64,000 bases of DNA from Hymenobacter sp. H14-R3 (GCF_030063445.1 NZ_JASITD010000009.1:1-64000); one strand, 5' to 3'; numbered from the stretch's first letter, positions 16,939-26,246 are shown. Numbers and translations are program-made. Notes: generated from the letters alone by a model not told the origin.

Positions 16939-19785
16939 ATGAAAAAACCTCAACTCTTGGGGCGTTTACTCTTGGCGGTGCTCCTGCTGATGGGCCTGGC
17001 CCCGGCGGTCTGGGCCCAGTCACCGGTTACCGTCAGCCCAGCTTATTTCACTGATAATACGCCGATTACGCTCACGTTTGATGCCACGCTGGGCAGCGCG
17101 GGCCTGGCCACCTACACCGGTGATGTGTACATCTACACCGGCGTTATCACCAACCTGAGTACTTCGCCCAGCAACTGGCGCTACCTGGTCAACCAGAACG
17201 TCAACGCGTTCAACAACCCCATTGCGGCCGAAAAAATGACGTCGCTGGGCAACCACAAGTATAGTATCAGCTTCACGCCGCGCACCTTTTACCCCGGCTT
17301 TGCGGCCTCGGGCGAGGTGCTGCAAAAGCTGGGCATGGTGTTTCGCGGTGCCACCGGCACGCCCGAGGGTAAGGGCACCGGCAACAGCGACATTTTTGTG
17401 GGCGCGGGCCTGCAAGTGGCCTTCACCAGCCCCGCCAGCGGCACGCTGGTAGCCGTGGGCGCGTCGGTAGCGGTGGCCGCCACGGCTACGGCCCCGGCCA
17501 CGCTCACGCTCACGCTCAACGGCACCCAGGTGGCGCAGCAAACCAACGCCACCACCCTCGCGGCCAACGTAACCGTGAGCCAGCTGGGCGTGAACACGCT
17601 GGTACTCAACGGCAACGATGGTACTACCACCGCCACGGCCACTACCACGGTTATTGTGCCGCCCGCCGTAACTACGGCCGAGCTGCCGGCCGGGGCCAAG
17701 CCCGACGGTATCACGTACCTGGCCAACGGCACGTCGGTTATCCTGAGCCTGACGGCCCCGAAGAAGAGCTTCGTGTACGTGCTCGGCGAATTCAACAACT
17801 GGCAGACGAACGCCGCCGGCCTGCTGAAAAAGACGGCCACCGTGGATACCGACCCCGCCACCGGCCGCTGGTGGGTGCAAATCGACGGCCTCACGCCGGG
17901 CCAGGAGTATGCCTACCAGTTTTTGGTAGATGGGCAGCTGCGCATTGCCGACCCCTACTGCGAGAAAATCCTTGATTCGGACAATGATAAGTTTATTCCG
18001 GCTGCCACCTACCCCAACCTGAAGGCCTACCCCACGGGTAGTACTACGGGCCTGGTGTCGGTGCTGCAAACCGGCCAGACGCCCTACGTGTGGCAGAACA
18101 CGAGCTTTCAGCGCCCAGCACGTACTAACCTGGTAATCTACGAGTTGCTGGTGCGTGACTTCGTGCTGGCCCACGACTACCAAACCCTGCGCGACACGCT
18201 CAGCTACATCCAGCGTCTGGGCGTGAACGCCATTGAGCTGATGCCCATCAACGAGTTTGACGGCAACGAGAACTGGGGCTACAGCCCCGATTTTTACTTC
18301 GCGCCCGACAAATATTACGGCACCAAGGCTAACCTGAAAGCCTTCATCGACGAGTGCCACAAGCGCGGCATCGCCATTATTGTGGACATGGTGCTCAATC
18401 ATTCGACCGGCAACAGCCCAATGGTGCAGCTCTACGGCAACGTGAACAGCGGCCCCACGGCCGACAACCCGTGGTTTAACGTGACGGCCACGCACCCGTA
18501 CAACGTATATAACGACCTGAACCACGAGAGCTTATACACCAAGTACTTCGCCAAAAACGTGATGAAGTTCTGGCTCCAGGAGTACCACATCGATGGCTAT
18601 CGCTTTGACCTGAGCAAGGGCTTTACCCAGACAAACTCGGGCGCCAACGTGGGCCTGTGGGGCCAGTACGACCAGTCGCGCATCAATATCTGGCAGGATT
18701 ACTACAACACCATGGTGGCTACCGACCCCACCATGTACCCCATTCTGGAGCACTTTGCCGACAACTCGGAGGAAGTGGTACTGCAAAATATGGGCTTGAT
18801 GCTGTGGGGCAATATGAGCTACAATTACCAGCAGGCCAGCATGGGCTTGAACTCGGGCTGGGACCTGAGTGGAGGCTACGCCCCTGCACGGGGTTGGAGC
18901 AAGCCCAACCTGGTGACCTACATGGATAGCCACGATGAGGAACGACCCGTGTTTAGAGACCTCACCTCTGGCAACTCCGACCCCGCCACTGGCTACTCGG
19001 CCAAAGACCTGCCCACCGCCCTCAAGCGCGAGGAAATGGCCGCGGCCCTGTTCTTTACCCAGCCCGGCCCGCGCCTGATTTGGCAGTTTGAAGAAGTCGG
19101 CTACGACATCAGCATCAACCAGAACGGGCGCACCGGCAACAAGCCGATTCTCTGGAACTACTATCAGGACGCCAACCGCCGCCACCTCTACGACACCTAC
19201 CGCGCCCTGGCGGCCCTCAAGCAGCAGCCGGTATTTGCCGCGCCCACCGCCTACGTGCAGAACCTGACCGGGGCCGTGAAAACCATCAGCCTGACTGGTA
19301 GCGACTTGAGCGTGGTGACGCTGGGCAACTTCGACGTGGTGGCCAAAACGGCTACCATCACCTTTCCGCAGGCCGGCACCTGGTATAACTACCTCACCGG
19401 CGAGCAGCTGGCAGTAGCCACTACCAGCATGAGCATGGCCTTGCAGCCCGGCCAATACGCCGTGTACACGAGCAAGAAACTCACCGTGCCCGCCGGCACC
19501 ACCCTCGCCACCCGCCCCCAGCAAACGGCCGCTTTCAAGCTGAGCGTGGCCCCCAACCCGGCCAGCGACCTCACCACCATCGTGTATGAGCTGCCCGCGG
19601 CCACCACAGCCACCCTGGCCGTGCAAAACCTGCTGGGCCAAACCGTGCGCCAGCTGGCCCCGGCCCGTCAGGCCGCCGGGGGGCAGTCGCAAGCGCTGTC
19701 GCTGCAAGGCCTCGCGCCCGGCGTATACCTGGTGCGCCTGCAAGCCGGCGACCAGGCCCAAACGGCCCGCCTGCTGGTACAATAG
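16939..19785 (+). CDS. Secreted GH13 alpha-amylase-family enzyme with T9SS sorting domain
   Basis: 948 aa from ATG 16939 (signal peptide ending APAVWAQ; the upstream TTG adds ten polar residues). Order: an N-terminal starch-protein-type beta domain (about 25-165), an Ig-like region (about 165-245), a CBM48-like module (VYVLGEFNNWQ), the GH13 barrel from about 395, and a C-terminal T9SS domain (PNPASDLT ... VYLVRLQAG). The catalytic triad is intact: nucleophile Asp557 in GYRFD, acid Glu604 in ILEHF, and Asp666 in DSHDE. It should hydrolyse alpha-glucans outside the cell or on its surface. A LacI-type operator lies upstream. The next gene, also secreted, may be co-expressed but has its own promoter. 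Confidence 0.9.
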   Translation: MKKPQLLGRLLLAVLLLMGLAPAVWAQSPVTVSPAYFTDNTPITLTFDATLGSAGLATYTGDVYIYTGVITNLSTSPSNWRYLVNQNVNAFNNPIAAEKMTSLGNHKYSISFTPRTFYPGFAASGEVLQKLGMVFRGATGTPEGKGTGNSDIFVGAGLQVAFTSPASGTLVAVGASVAVAATATAPATLTLTLNGTQVAQQTNATTLAANVTVSQLGVNTLVLNGNDGTTTATATTTVIVPPAVTTAELPAGAKPDGITYLANGTSVILSLTAPKKSFVYVLGEFNNWQTNAAGLLKKTATVDTDPATGRWWVQIDGLTPGQEYAYQFLVDGQLRIADPYCEKILDSDNDKFIPAATYPNLKAYPTGSTTGLVSVLQTGQTPYVWQNTSFQRPARTNLVIYELLVRDFVLAHDYQTLRDTLSYIQRLGVNAIELMPINEFDGNENWGYSPDFYFAPDKYYGTKANLKAFIDECHKRGIAIIVDMVLNHSTGNSPMVQLYGNVNSGPTADNPWFNVTATHPYNVYNDLNHESLYTKYFAKNVMKFWLQEYHIDGYRFDLSKGFTQTNSGANVGLWGQYDQSRINIWQDYYNTMVATDPTMYPILEHFADNSEEVVLQNMGLMLWGNMSYNYQQASMGLNSGWDLSGGYAPARGWSKPNLVTYMDSHDEERPVFRDLTSGNSDPATGYSAKDLPTALKREEMAAALFFTQPGPRLIWQFEEVGYDISINQNGRTGNKPILWNYYQDANRRHLYDTYRALAALKQQPVFAAPTAYVQNLTGAVKTISLTGSDLSVVTLGNFDVVAKTATITFPQAGTWYNYLTGEQLAVATTSMSMALQPGQYAVYTSKKLTVPAGTTLATRPQQTAAFKLSVAPNPASDLTTIVYELPAATTATLAVQNLLGQTVRQLAPARQAAGGQSQALSLQGLAPGVYLVRLQAGDQAQTARLLVQ

Positions 19786-19797
19786 CCAGCTCCCGGC

Positions 19798-19850
19798 ATC
19801 CGCGGCCCCCGAAGCCAACCCGCGCTTTGGGGACCGCGGATACCAAGAGT
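19798..19850 (+). terminator. GC-rich hairpin after the amylase gene
   Basis: ATCCGCGGCCCC and GGGGACCGCGGAT are nearly complementary around a loop of about 25 nt. It lies just after the amylase stop and before the next promoter; no clear T run follows, so termination is only likely. Confidence 0.45.
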
Positions 19851-19876
19851 ACCTAAGACAATAAAGACAGTAATTT

Positions 19877-19904
19877 TTTATGATAATCATCTGATTATCA
19901 TAAA
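19877..19904. promoter_or_regulatory. Perfect 28-bp palindromic operator candidate
   Basis: Arms 19877-19889 and 19892-19904 (13 nt each, 2-nt spacer) read TTTATGATAATCA and its reverse complement. It ends 8 bp before the -7 element TATGTTTG (19913-19920), so a dimeric regulator bound here would cover the upstream part of the promoter. Confidence 0.65.
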
Positions 19905-19912
19905 TTTATCAG

Positions 19913-19920
19913 TATGTTTG
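19913..19920 (+). promoter_or_regulatory. -7 element TATGTTTG
   Basis: Exact TAnnTTTG match, 63 nt before the start codon of the following T9SS protein. Confidence 0.5.
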
Positions 19921-19983
19921 TTTTGCTGGTCGGCTGGTGCCGGCCGGCGTCTTTTTCCACTTTCCCACCTTTTTTTCGTTACC

Positions 19984-21102
19984 ATGAAAAAACTATTTAC
20001 TCTTGCGGCTGCCGGTACGTTGGCAGCCGCCTCGCTCAGCGCCCAGGCGCAAATCACGCTCGATGGCAAAGTCGACGCAACGGAAATAGCCACCACCACT
20101 ACCCAGGGTAAGTATCAGCTGGTCAGCTCCTATGGGGGTACCCACTCAGTAGCCGACCACGGCCTGAAAACGCTGTATGTGGGTGCCTCGGCAACCAAGC
20201 TCTACGTGGCCGTAGTGGGCTCGTATGAGCAAAGCACCTCGTACCCAGCCATTATAGGCTACCTGAACGTGCCCGGCATAACGGGCGTGGCCGCTGGTAC
20301 CAAGCTGGCCGGCGGCGACGCTGGCACCAGCCCCCTCAAGCAAAAGCCCACGATGGACTTTGAAGTGGACTACGGCATCCGTCTGACGTTTGACAAGGAT
20401 ATTACCAGCAGCGCCTACTTCAGCTACGCCGACTACACCACCGGCAACCCGCCCACGGGCGCTACCAGCGTGCCCGATGCCTACCAGGGTGGTGCTGCCA
20501 AAACTGGCGCGGCGCTTACCGCTTCGGCCGCCACGGGCCCATTGCAGGGTACCCGCGTGGCGTACCTGCCCTCGGCTAGCCTGGCAGCCAACACCGCCAA
20601 CTCGGCCGTGGAGTTTGAGTTTGACCTGGTGGCTTTGGGCCTCACGGCCACTGCCCCGCGCATCGACATGTTTTTTGCATACGTGAACGACGGCGGCCTC
20701 TTTACTTCGGATACCTTCCCCGCGATTACCGGGCAAGCTATGGACCTGGCCGCTGACCAGGATTTCACTACCATTTCGGGTAAGCAGGTGCTGAGCTACC
20801 AGGTGGGTGCCGGCGTGCTGGCTACCAAAGCCGCTGATGCCGCCGCGCTGGCCCTGGGCGTGTACCCCAACCCCGTGCAAAATGCCTCGACCGTTACCTA
20901 CCAGGTAACCGAGCGCGCCAGCGACGTCAACATTGTGCTCACCGACCTGCTGGGCCGCACGGTGCGCACCCTCGAAAACGGCCTCAAGCAGGTCGGTACC
21001 CAGACTGCTTCGGTGAATGCCGCGTCGCTGGCCGCCGGCACCTACTTGGTGCGCGTGCAGGTGGGCGATAAAGTATCGACCAGCAAAGTATCCGTGCTGT
21101 AA
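19984..21102 (+). CDS. T9SS-secreted protein of unknown function
   Basis: 372 aa from ATG 19984 (signal peptide MKKLFTLAAAGTLAAASLSAQAQ); the in-frame upstream start at 19918 has no signal logic. Residues 24-280 are one beta-rich domain starting ITLDGKVDATEIA, which resembles the start of DOMON/CBM9-like modules ('LDG-x-x-D-E'). Residues about 295-372 are a T9SS sorting domain (YPNPVQNAST ... GTYLVRVQVGDK). It follows the amylase, so a role in binding sugar or cell-surface assembly is plausible but unproven. Confidence 0.75.
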   Translation: MKKLFTLAAAGTLAAASLSAQAQITLDGKVDATEIATTTTQGKYQLVSSYGGTHSVADHGLKTLYVGASATKLYVAVVGSYEQSTSYPAIIGYLNVPGITGVAAGTKLAGGDAGTSPLKQKPTMDFEVDYGIRLTFDKDITSSAYFSYADYTTGNPPTGATSVPDAYQGGAAKTGAALTASAATGPLQGTRVAYLPSASLAANTANSAVEFEFDLVALGLTATAPRIDMFFAYVNDGGLFTSDTFPAITGQAMDLAADQDFTTISGKQVLSYQVGAGVLATKAADAAALALGVYPNPVQNASTVTYQVTERASDVNIVLTDLLGRTVRTLENGLKQVGTQTASVNAASLAAGTYLVRVQVGDKVSTSKVSVL

Positions 21103-21121
21103 ATCAGCTTGTTGTTAAAAG

Positions 21122-21162
21122 AAAAAGGGTCCCCGCTGCACTGGCAGCGGGGACCCTTTTTT
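21122..21162. terminator. Bidirectional terminator
   Basis: Stem of 18 bp (21122-21139 with 21144-21161), a 4-nt loop, an A run on the left and a T run on the right. It sits between convergent genes. Confidence 0.9.
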
Positions 21163-21184
21163 GTGCCGAAAAAGCCGGCCGCGC

Positions 21185-22351
21185 TTACGGAACGACCAGG
21201 CGTTGGCTGCTCGTGACCCCGCCTGCGGTGAGCTGCACCAGGTACACGCCGGCGGGCAGGCTGCCCAGCGTGCCGAGCGTCAGCGTGTGGGTGCCGGCCG
21301 GGGCCAATGGCACCTCGGCCAGGGTGCGCAGGCGCTGGCCGGTGGGGCTATGCAGGGTTACGCGCACGGCCGCGGGCTGCGCCAGCGAGTAGCTCAGGGC
21401 CAGGGGGCCGGCCGTAGCGGGGTTCGGAAACAGCTGCATGGCGGCCGCATTGGCCGGCGCGGTGGTGGTGGTGGCCAGGGCGCTGGTGAGGACCACCACC
21501 GCGCCGTCGAGGCTGCAATAGTTGCCGGCGGCGGCATCGGAGCGCAGGCCGATTTCGCACTGGCCGTTGGTGATGACTACGCCGGGCACCTGCACCCGGG
21601 TCCAGGTGGTGAAGGTGGGCCAGGTAGCCCCGTCGGGGTAAAGCGAGAGGCCCATTACGTCCCAGCGGGCGCTGTTGGCCAGCAAGCCATCGAAGTAGTA
21701 GCGGAAGGCCCCGTTGTCCTGGCCATTGGCGAAGTGCACAATAACCTTGCTGGTGGGGCTCACCGCCTTCACGGCCGCGTAGCCCTGGTCAATGAACGAC
21801 GCGAAGTTGGCGAAGCCGTTCACGGTTAGCCGGCCTTCGGGCCAGAGCATGCCGTCGTTGGTTTCGTTGCCCACCTGCACCCAATCGGGAGTTATATTAT
21901 TGATTTTCAATAAGTTGAGAACATTGGCGGTGTGGTCGTACACGGCCTGCCGGAGTTGGGCCACCGTGTAGCTCTGCCAGGCTACGGGCTTGGTTTGTTG
22001 GCCGGGGTCGGCAAAGGTGTCGCTGTAGTGAAAGTCGATAAGCAAGCGCTGGCCCTGGGCCTGGGCGCGCTTGGCCTTGGCCAGCACATCGGCCGCGTTG
22101 TTATACCCGCCGGGCGGGTTCACCCACACCCGCAACCGAATGGTATTCAGCGCATAATCATTCTTGAGCAGCGCAAACAGGTCTTGCTGCGCGCCGGCCT
22201 TGTTGATGAAGTTGTAGTTGGTGGCCTCCATCTCGGTCACCCAGCTAACGTCGGCCCCCTTGGCGAAAGCCGGGGTAGCTTGGGCGGCGGCCGGGTGCCA
22301 GCCGGTAAGCACGAGCAGCACTAAGGCCGCCAGGCGCGTAAAATTTGGCAT
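21185..22351 (-). CDS. GH53 endo-galactanase-like protein with internal deletion
   Basis: 388 aa from ATG 22351 (signal peptide ending HPAAAQ). Residues about 30-235 match the first part of the GH53 beta/alpha barrel: KGADVSWVTEMEA, NTIRLRVWVNP, LLIDFHYSDTFADPGQQ and the acid/base Glu in VGNETNDGMLWPEG. After WDVMGLSLYPDGATWPTF the barrel breaks off. The text continues as the C-terminal part of a carbohydrate-binding-like domain (VITNGQCEIGLRSDAAAGNY). The second catalytic Glu of GH53, normally on a later strand, is therefore missing. A T9SS sorting domain ends the protein. Probably an inactive deletion product, although the reading frame is intact. Confidence 0.8.
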   Translation of the reverse strand: MPNFTRLAALVLLVLTGWHPAAAQATPAFAKGADVSWVTEMEATNYNFINKAGAQQDLFALLKNDYALNTIRLRVWVNPPGGYNNAADVLAKAKRAQAQGQRLLIDFHYSDTFADPGQQTKPVAWQSYTVAQLRQAVYDHTANVLNLLKINNITPDWVQVGNETNDGMLWPEGRLTVNGFANFASFIDQGYAAVKAVSPTSKVIVHFANGQDNGAFRYYFDGLLANSARWDVMGLSLYPDGATWPTFTTWTRVQVPGVVITNGQCEIGLRSDAAAGNYCSLDGAVVVLTSALATTTTAPANAAAMQLFPNPATAGPLALSYSLAQPAAVRVTLHSPTGQRLRTLAEVPLAPAGTHTLTLGTLGSLPAGVYLVQLTAGGVTSSQRLVVP

Positions 22352-22465
22352 AGATAGAAAGGGAAGGAATGTGAGGAAAACGCAGGCGCGCGCCATGGTA
22401 CGTTCTCGCTGCTATGGGTTGGCTAAGTAAATTTGAGATACGACCCGAACGCACCGAACGCCCAA

Positions 22466-22481
22466 ACGCGCCATGGCGCGT
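22466..22481. repeat. 16-bp palindrome ACGCGCCATGGCGCGT
   Basis: Perfect palindrome, 2 nt beyond the stop codon of the minus-strand GH5-like gene. Possible terminator stem; no T run. Confidence 0.4.
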
Positions 22482-22483
22482 GC

Positions 22484-25066
22484 CTACTGCAAGGCCACCG
22501 ATTCCAGGTCCACCCGCAGCGGCTCGCTGAGGACAAGCAACTGAGCCACAATTACTTGCAGCACCTCCACATTAGCCAGTTTAAAGGCCGGGCTATTGGC
22601 CGGAACATAAGTGAGCGGTAAAAACCCGGGGTAGGGGCGGGGCGTGAGCAGCAGCGGCGCGGGCCGCAGGGCGCTCAGGGGTACCCGCGCCTCGGTGGTG
22701 CCCGCCACCAGCGGCACGGCGGCTTCGTAGGCCACGGCATCGCGGGTTACCAGCACCACGCGCAGCTGGGTAGCCGCCGGCTGGTTGCTGGAAACCTTGA
22801 TAACCAGCTCTTTGAAATTACCCAGGTCGGCCGCGCGACCGGCCGTCTTGGCGCCCAGGTAGGCGCGCAGCGCGGCGGCGGGGCCGGCCGCCGGGGCGGG
22901 CTGGCCCGCCTTGGGTGGGGCCACTACCAGGCGCAGGGCCAGCGCGCCGCCGGTGGTGGCGTAGTCGGTGTAAGCGCCGTCTGCAAGGCCTTTGGCCTCC
23001 ACAGCCTCGTGGTCGGGGCGGGCCTCGAAGAGGGGCAGCGGCGCGGTGGCGCCCACCAGCGGCACCTGCCAGGGCGCGGCCCCGGCGTAAAAATCCCAGT
23101 CGCGGGGCGCGCCCGGCTGGCCACCGGGGAAGGTGAGCGCCGGCTGGCCGGCCCGTTTCAGCACCACCCAGTAGCGCAGCAGGCCGGGGTAGGTGAGGGC
23201 CGCCGGGACGCTGGCCGTGAAGGTATTGGCGCCCAGCGGCTGCATGGGCAGCGTGCGGGTGGGGCCGTAGTAGTGCTGGGCCACCAGCAGCACGCTGTCC
23301 TGCGGGCCCGCGCCGGCCACCGTGGCCGTAATGGGGAGCGGCTGCCCGGCCGTGGCCTGGGCCACCGGCTGGTGGCGCACCTGGGGCGGGCCCACCGTGG
23401 CGGGCGGGGCCACAAACTCGCCCAGGCGGCGCGGGCCGTCCAGGGTTTGGGCGGTGTAGGCGCGGGCGTCGCGGCGGGGCCGGGTGAGCAGGTAGGCCCC
23501 GGGCCGCACGACGAGGCGGCCGGCGCGGGCCTGGTTCTGCACAGCGTTGCCTTCGTTGAGGCCTTTGAGTTGGAAATCAGCGCCTAAGTCGGCCAGCGCG
23601 ATGGCCAGCGGCTGGGCATTCCACTCGATGCGGGTGACGGCCTTGCGCAGCGAGGCGGGGGCAAACGGGTCGCTCACGGGTACGGCGTCGGGCATTACTT
23701 CCAGCCGCCACACGCCGGGGGCGAGCTGGTCGAGGAAGTACGCACCGCTGCCCCCGTACTGCACCACTTTGGATGAGCCCACGCCCGCCACGTGCCGCAG
23801 CGCCGCGGGCCGCACCGGATTATCGCTTGTGTTGCTGGTATAATAAAATTCGGCCGGCGTGTTCCACTGGCTCAGCTGCCGGCGGTAGCTCACCAAGGCC
23901 GGGCCCACCACCGAGTCGGCGGGGTAGCGCGGCACGGCCTGCCCGCGCGCCATGCCGTGAAACACCTTGCTGGCTACCAGCATACTAAGGGCCTTGGCCG
24001 GCGTGTAGGCCAGGTTTAGGTAATGCGTCTGGTACTCGGTATTGGCAAAGGCGATGCCCATCGGGTCGTAGGCAAACTGGGTGGCCCACTGGAAGCCCGC
24101 CGCCCGGAAGCTGCGCGCCATGCTGGGGTACATGATGGGCTGCAACACGTCGGCCGACTCAAACTCGTACACCATTTTGGCGCGGGTAGCAAAGCGCTTG
24201 TCGCCGACGTAGGGCAGCGGGTACTGGTCCACGTAGGGCAGAAAATTGCCGCGCAGCTCGTGGCCACTCACCAGGCTCTCGGGGTACCACTGAAAGCTGA
24301 GGCCCTGCACGTTAGCATCCAGAATGGCATCCTTCACCACCGGGCTTTCGGCAATGTTGTAGAAAATGGGCTTGCCGTAGCCCGTGGCGCGCATGGCGGC
24401 CACCAGGCGGTTGGCAAAGCGCGTGACTGGGGCCAGCGGCAGGTGGTAGTTGGGCTCGTTGCACACCTCGTAGGCAATAATATCGGGGTCCTGCCGATTG
24501 AGCAGGCCGGTGTAGGGATTGCGGTGGTTGAGAAACTGCCCCAGGTAGTTTTCCTGCGCCCGTATGGCCCGCGGGTTGGTGTAGGCCTGGCCCTTGTCGT
24601 AGATGCTCGAAAAGCCCGGGCCGGTGTTGGTAGGCTCGGGGTAGGCGTTGCCCCAGTAGGCAATGGGCGTGAGAATAATCTTGATGCCCCGCGCTTTGAG
24701 CTTGGTAATCAGGTAGTCGAGCAGCCGCAGGTGGTCGTTTTGCTGCAAGTTGCCGAGCGTATCGGTAATCTCGATGTCCCACACGTGCAGCCGAAACGCA
24801 TCGAGCCCCAGGCGGCTCAGGTGGTACACGTCCTGGTCGATGGCCTTCTCGCGGCTGGCCCCCACCAGGCCCAGTGCCCGGTACGAGTAGGCAAACGGCG
24901 CGGTGTAGTTCACGCCGAACAGCGCCACCTCGCGCTTGGTTTTTTGCCAGCGCAGCACGCCCTGCTTATCCACAAACACGTCGCCCTGGGGCGGTTTTTC
25001 GGTGGTTTGGGCGCTGGCCGAAAGAGTGAGTAAGGTGCTTAATAAGGTAAAGCAGCGGCGGAGCAT
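22484..25066 (-). CDS. GH5-like (cellulase-family) secreted glycoside hydrolase
   Basis: 860 aa with signal peptide (MLRRCFTLLSTLLTLSASAQ). Residues about 30-400 form a glycoside hydrolase barrel of the GH5/clan A type: LFGVNYTAPFAYSY, DAFRLHVWDIEI, IIAYEVCNEPNYH (acid/base Glu in NEP) and MVYEFESADV (candidate nucleophile). Residues about 400-860 hold beta-sandwich modules and a galactose-binding-like domain with no sorting signal, so it is probably periplasmic or outer-membrane associated. Substrate unknown; beta-mannan or beta-glucan are possible. It lies upstream of the GH53 gene on the same strand (132 nt between coding sequences) and 166 nt after the sugar kinase gene. Confidence 0.8.
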   Translation of the reverse strand: MLRRCFTLLSTLLTLSASAQTTEKPPQGDVFVDKQGVLRWQKTKREVALFGVNYTAPFAYSYRALGLVGASREKAIDQDVYHLSRLGLDAFRLHVWDIEITDTLGNLQQNDHLRLLDYLITKLKARGIKIILTPIAYWGNAYPEPTNTGPGFSSIYDKGQAYTNPRAIRAQENYLGQFLNHRNPYTGLLNRQDPDIIAYEVCNEPNYHLPLAPVTRFANRLVAAMRATGYGKPIFYNIAESPVVKDAILDANVQGLSFQWYPESLVSGHELRGNFLPYVDQYPLPYVGDKRFATRAKMVYEFESADVLQPIMYPSMARSFRAAGFQWATQFAYDPMGIAFANTEYQTHYLNLAYTPAKALSMLVASKVFHGMARGQAVPRYPADSVVGPALVSYRRQLSQWNTPAEFYYTSNTSDNPVRPAALRHVAGVGSSKVVQYGGSGAYFLDQLAPGVWRLEVMPDAVPVSDPFAPASLRKAVTRIEWNAQPLAIALADLGADFQLKGLNEGNAVQNQARAGRLVVRPGAYLLTRPRRDARAYTAQTLDGPRRLGEFVAPPATVGPPQVRHQPVAQATAGQPLPITATVAGAGPQDSVLLVAQHYYGPTRTLPMQPLGANTFTASVPAALTYPGLLRYWVVLKRAGQPALTFPGGQPGAPRDWDFYAGAAPWQVPLVGATAPLPLFEARPDHEAVEAKGLADGAYTDYATTGGALALRLVVAPPKAGQPAPAAGPAAALRAYLGAKTAGRAADLGNFKELVIKVSSNQPAATQLRVVLVTRDAVAYEAAVPLVAGTTEARVPLSALRPAPLLLTPRPYPGFLPLTYVPANSPAFKLANVEVLQVIVAQLLVLSEPLRVDLESVALQ

Positions 25067-25096
25067 AAGGCAATCAGTAGCGATAACGCGTAAAAA

Positions 25097-25198
25097 AGAA
25101 CGTCATGCTGAGCTTGCCGAAGCATCTCGCTCGCGCCGCTGGGTCACTAACCCTAACGATGCGAGTGAGATGCTTCGGCAAGCTCAGCATGACGTTCT
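25097..25198. repeat. Long inverted repeat, family B copy 2
   Basis: Arms 25097-25134 and 25161-25198 are complementary over 38 nt with one mismatch. The outer AGAACGTCATGCTGA is shared with the repeat at 6830-6933 and both contain GAAGCATCTC; the middle of the arms differs. Located between two minus-strand genes. Confidence 0.9.
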
Positions 25199-25232
25199 GT
25201 TCTCCATTCAAAACAGGCGGGAGCGAATGGGC

Positions 25233-26078
25233 TTAGCCCTCGTGGAAGCTCACCAAATCATCGATAGGCGAGCGAATAATCTTGCCTACCTGCATGCCGT
25301 GGGCGTTGGCCACCTGCGTGAGCGCATCGCGGAAATTATACCCCACCGAGCCAATGCAGTTGAAGGTATAATTCTGATAATCAGGATAATGAACAACAAT
25401 ATTCTGGAAGAACGCCTCAAAGGCCTCCACCACAATCTGGCGGCAGTAGCTCACGTTGTTGTGGTCGTAGGCAAACTTGGCGAAGCTGGCCAGAAAGCGG
25501 TTGGGCAGCGGCTGGTTGTAGAGCCGGTCGATGATGTCGTTGCGGTGGCCCAGGTGGTACTCTTCCTTCAGGGCTTCCTGCAAGCCATCGGGCAGCAGGT
25601 CGCGCATGTAGTCGCGCAGCAGGCGCTTGCCCAGAAAGGAGCCGCTGCCTTCATCACCCAAAAAGTAGCCCAGCGAATCGACATTATACGTGATTTTCTG
25701 GCCGTCGTAGATGCACGAATTGGTACCCGTGCCCAGAATGGCCGCGAAACCAGGCGCGTGGCCCAGCAACGCGCGCGCGGCGGCCAGCAGGTCTTCGGTC
25801 ACCTCCACCTTATTGGCCCCGGTAAACACCTCCCGCATGGCGGCGGCCACGGTTTCGGCCTTGGCGGGGCTGGACACGCCCGCGCCGTAGAAGTAAATTT
25901 CGCGCACCTCGGCGCGGGGCAGCGTGTCGGGCAGGTTCTTATCGAGTGAAGCGATAATGGTCTGCGTATCAACAAAATCCGGGTTGTAGCCTTCCGTGTT
26001 GAAATACACGCGTTGGCCCGCGTCGGAGAGCTGGCACCAGCTGGTTTTGGTCGAGCCGCCGTCGGCAATTAGTATCAT
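25233..26078 (-). CDS. BadF/BadG-type ATPase, N-acetylglucosamine kinase-like
   Basis: 281 aa from ATG 26078, which starts with the phosphate-binding motif ILIADGGSTKTSW; the longer reading frame upstream is repeat-like sequence. ASKHA/BadF family with phosphate 1 (DGGSTKT, residues 6-12), GTGTNSC, GYFLGDEGSGSFLGKRLL and a C-terminal IGSVGYNF. These features are those of bacterial N-acetylglucosamine or related sugar kinases. It may phosphorylate sugars released by the neighbouring hydrolases or take part in peptidoglycan recycling. Confidence 0.8.
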   Translation of the reverse strand: MILIADGGSTKTSWCQLSDAGQRVYFNTEGYNPDFVDTQTIIASLDKNLPDTLPRAEVREIYFYGAGVSSPAKAETVAAAMREVFTGANKVEVTEDLLAAARALLGHAPGFAAILGTGTNSCIYDGQKITYNVDSLGYFLGDEGSGSFLGKRLLRDYMRDLLPDGLQEALKEEYHLGHRNDIIDRLYNQPLPNRFLASFAKFAYDHNNVSYCRQIVVEAFEAFFQNIVVHYPDYQNYTFNCIGSVGYNFRDALTQVANAHGMQVGKIIRSPIDDLVSFHEG

Positions 26079-26179
26079 GGGCAGGGGGTAATGGGTAGTA
26101 AGTAATGGATAATGGGCAGTAGGTACTAAGCAATCTGTTCTTTGCCCGTAAAGAAAAGCCCGGTTGGCCGTTTTTGCGC

Positions 26180-26227
26180 GCAGGCAGGATGCGCCGACGA
26201 CCAAAACCGTCGGCGCATCCTGCCTGC
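26180..26227. repeat. Perfect 20-bp inverted repeat
   Basis: Arms 26180-26199 and 26208-26227, 8-nt loop ACCAAAAC. It lies 20 nt after the DAC-protein stop (minus strand) and before the kinase start, so it may terminate the DAC transcript. Confidence 0.85.
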
Positions 26228-26246
26228 GTTACCCATTATCAACTAC

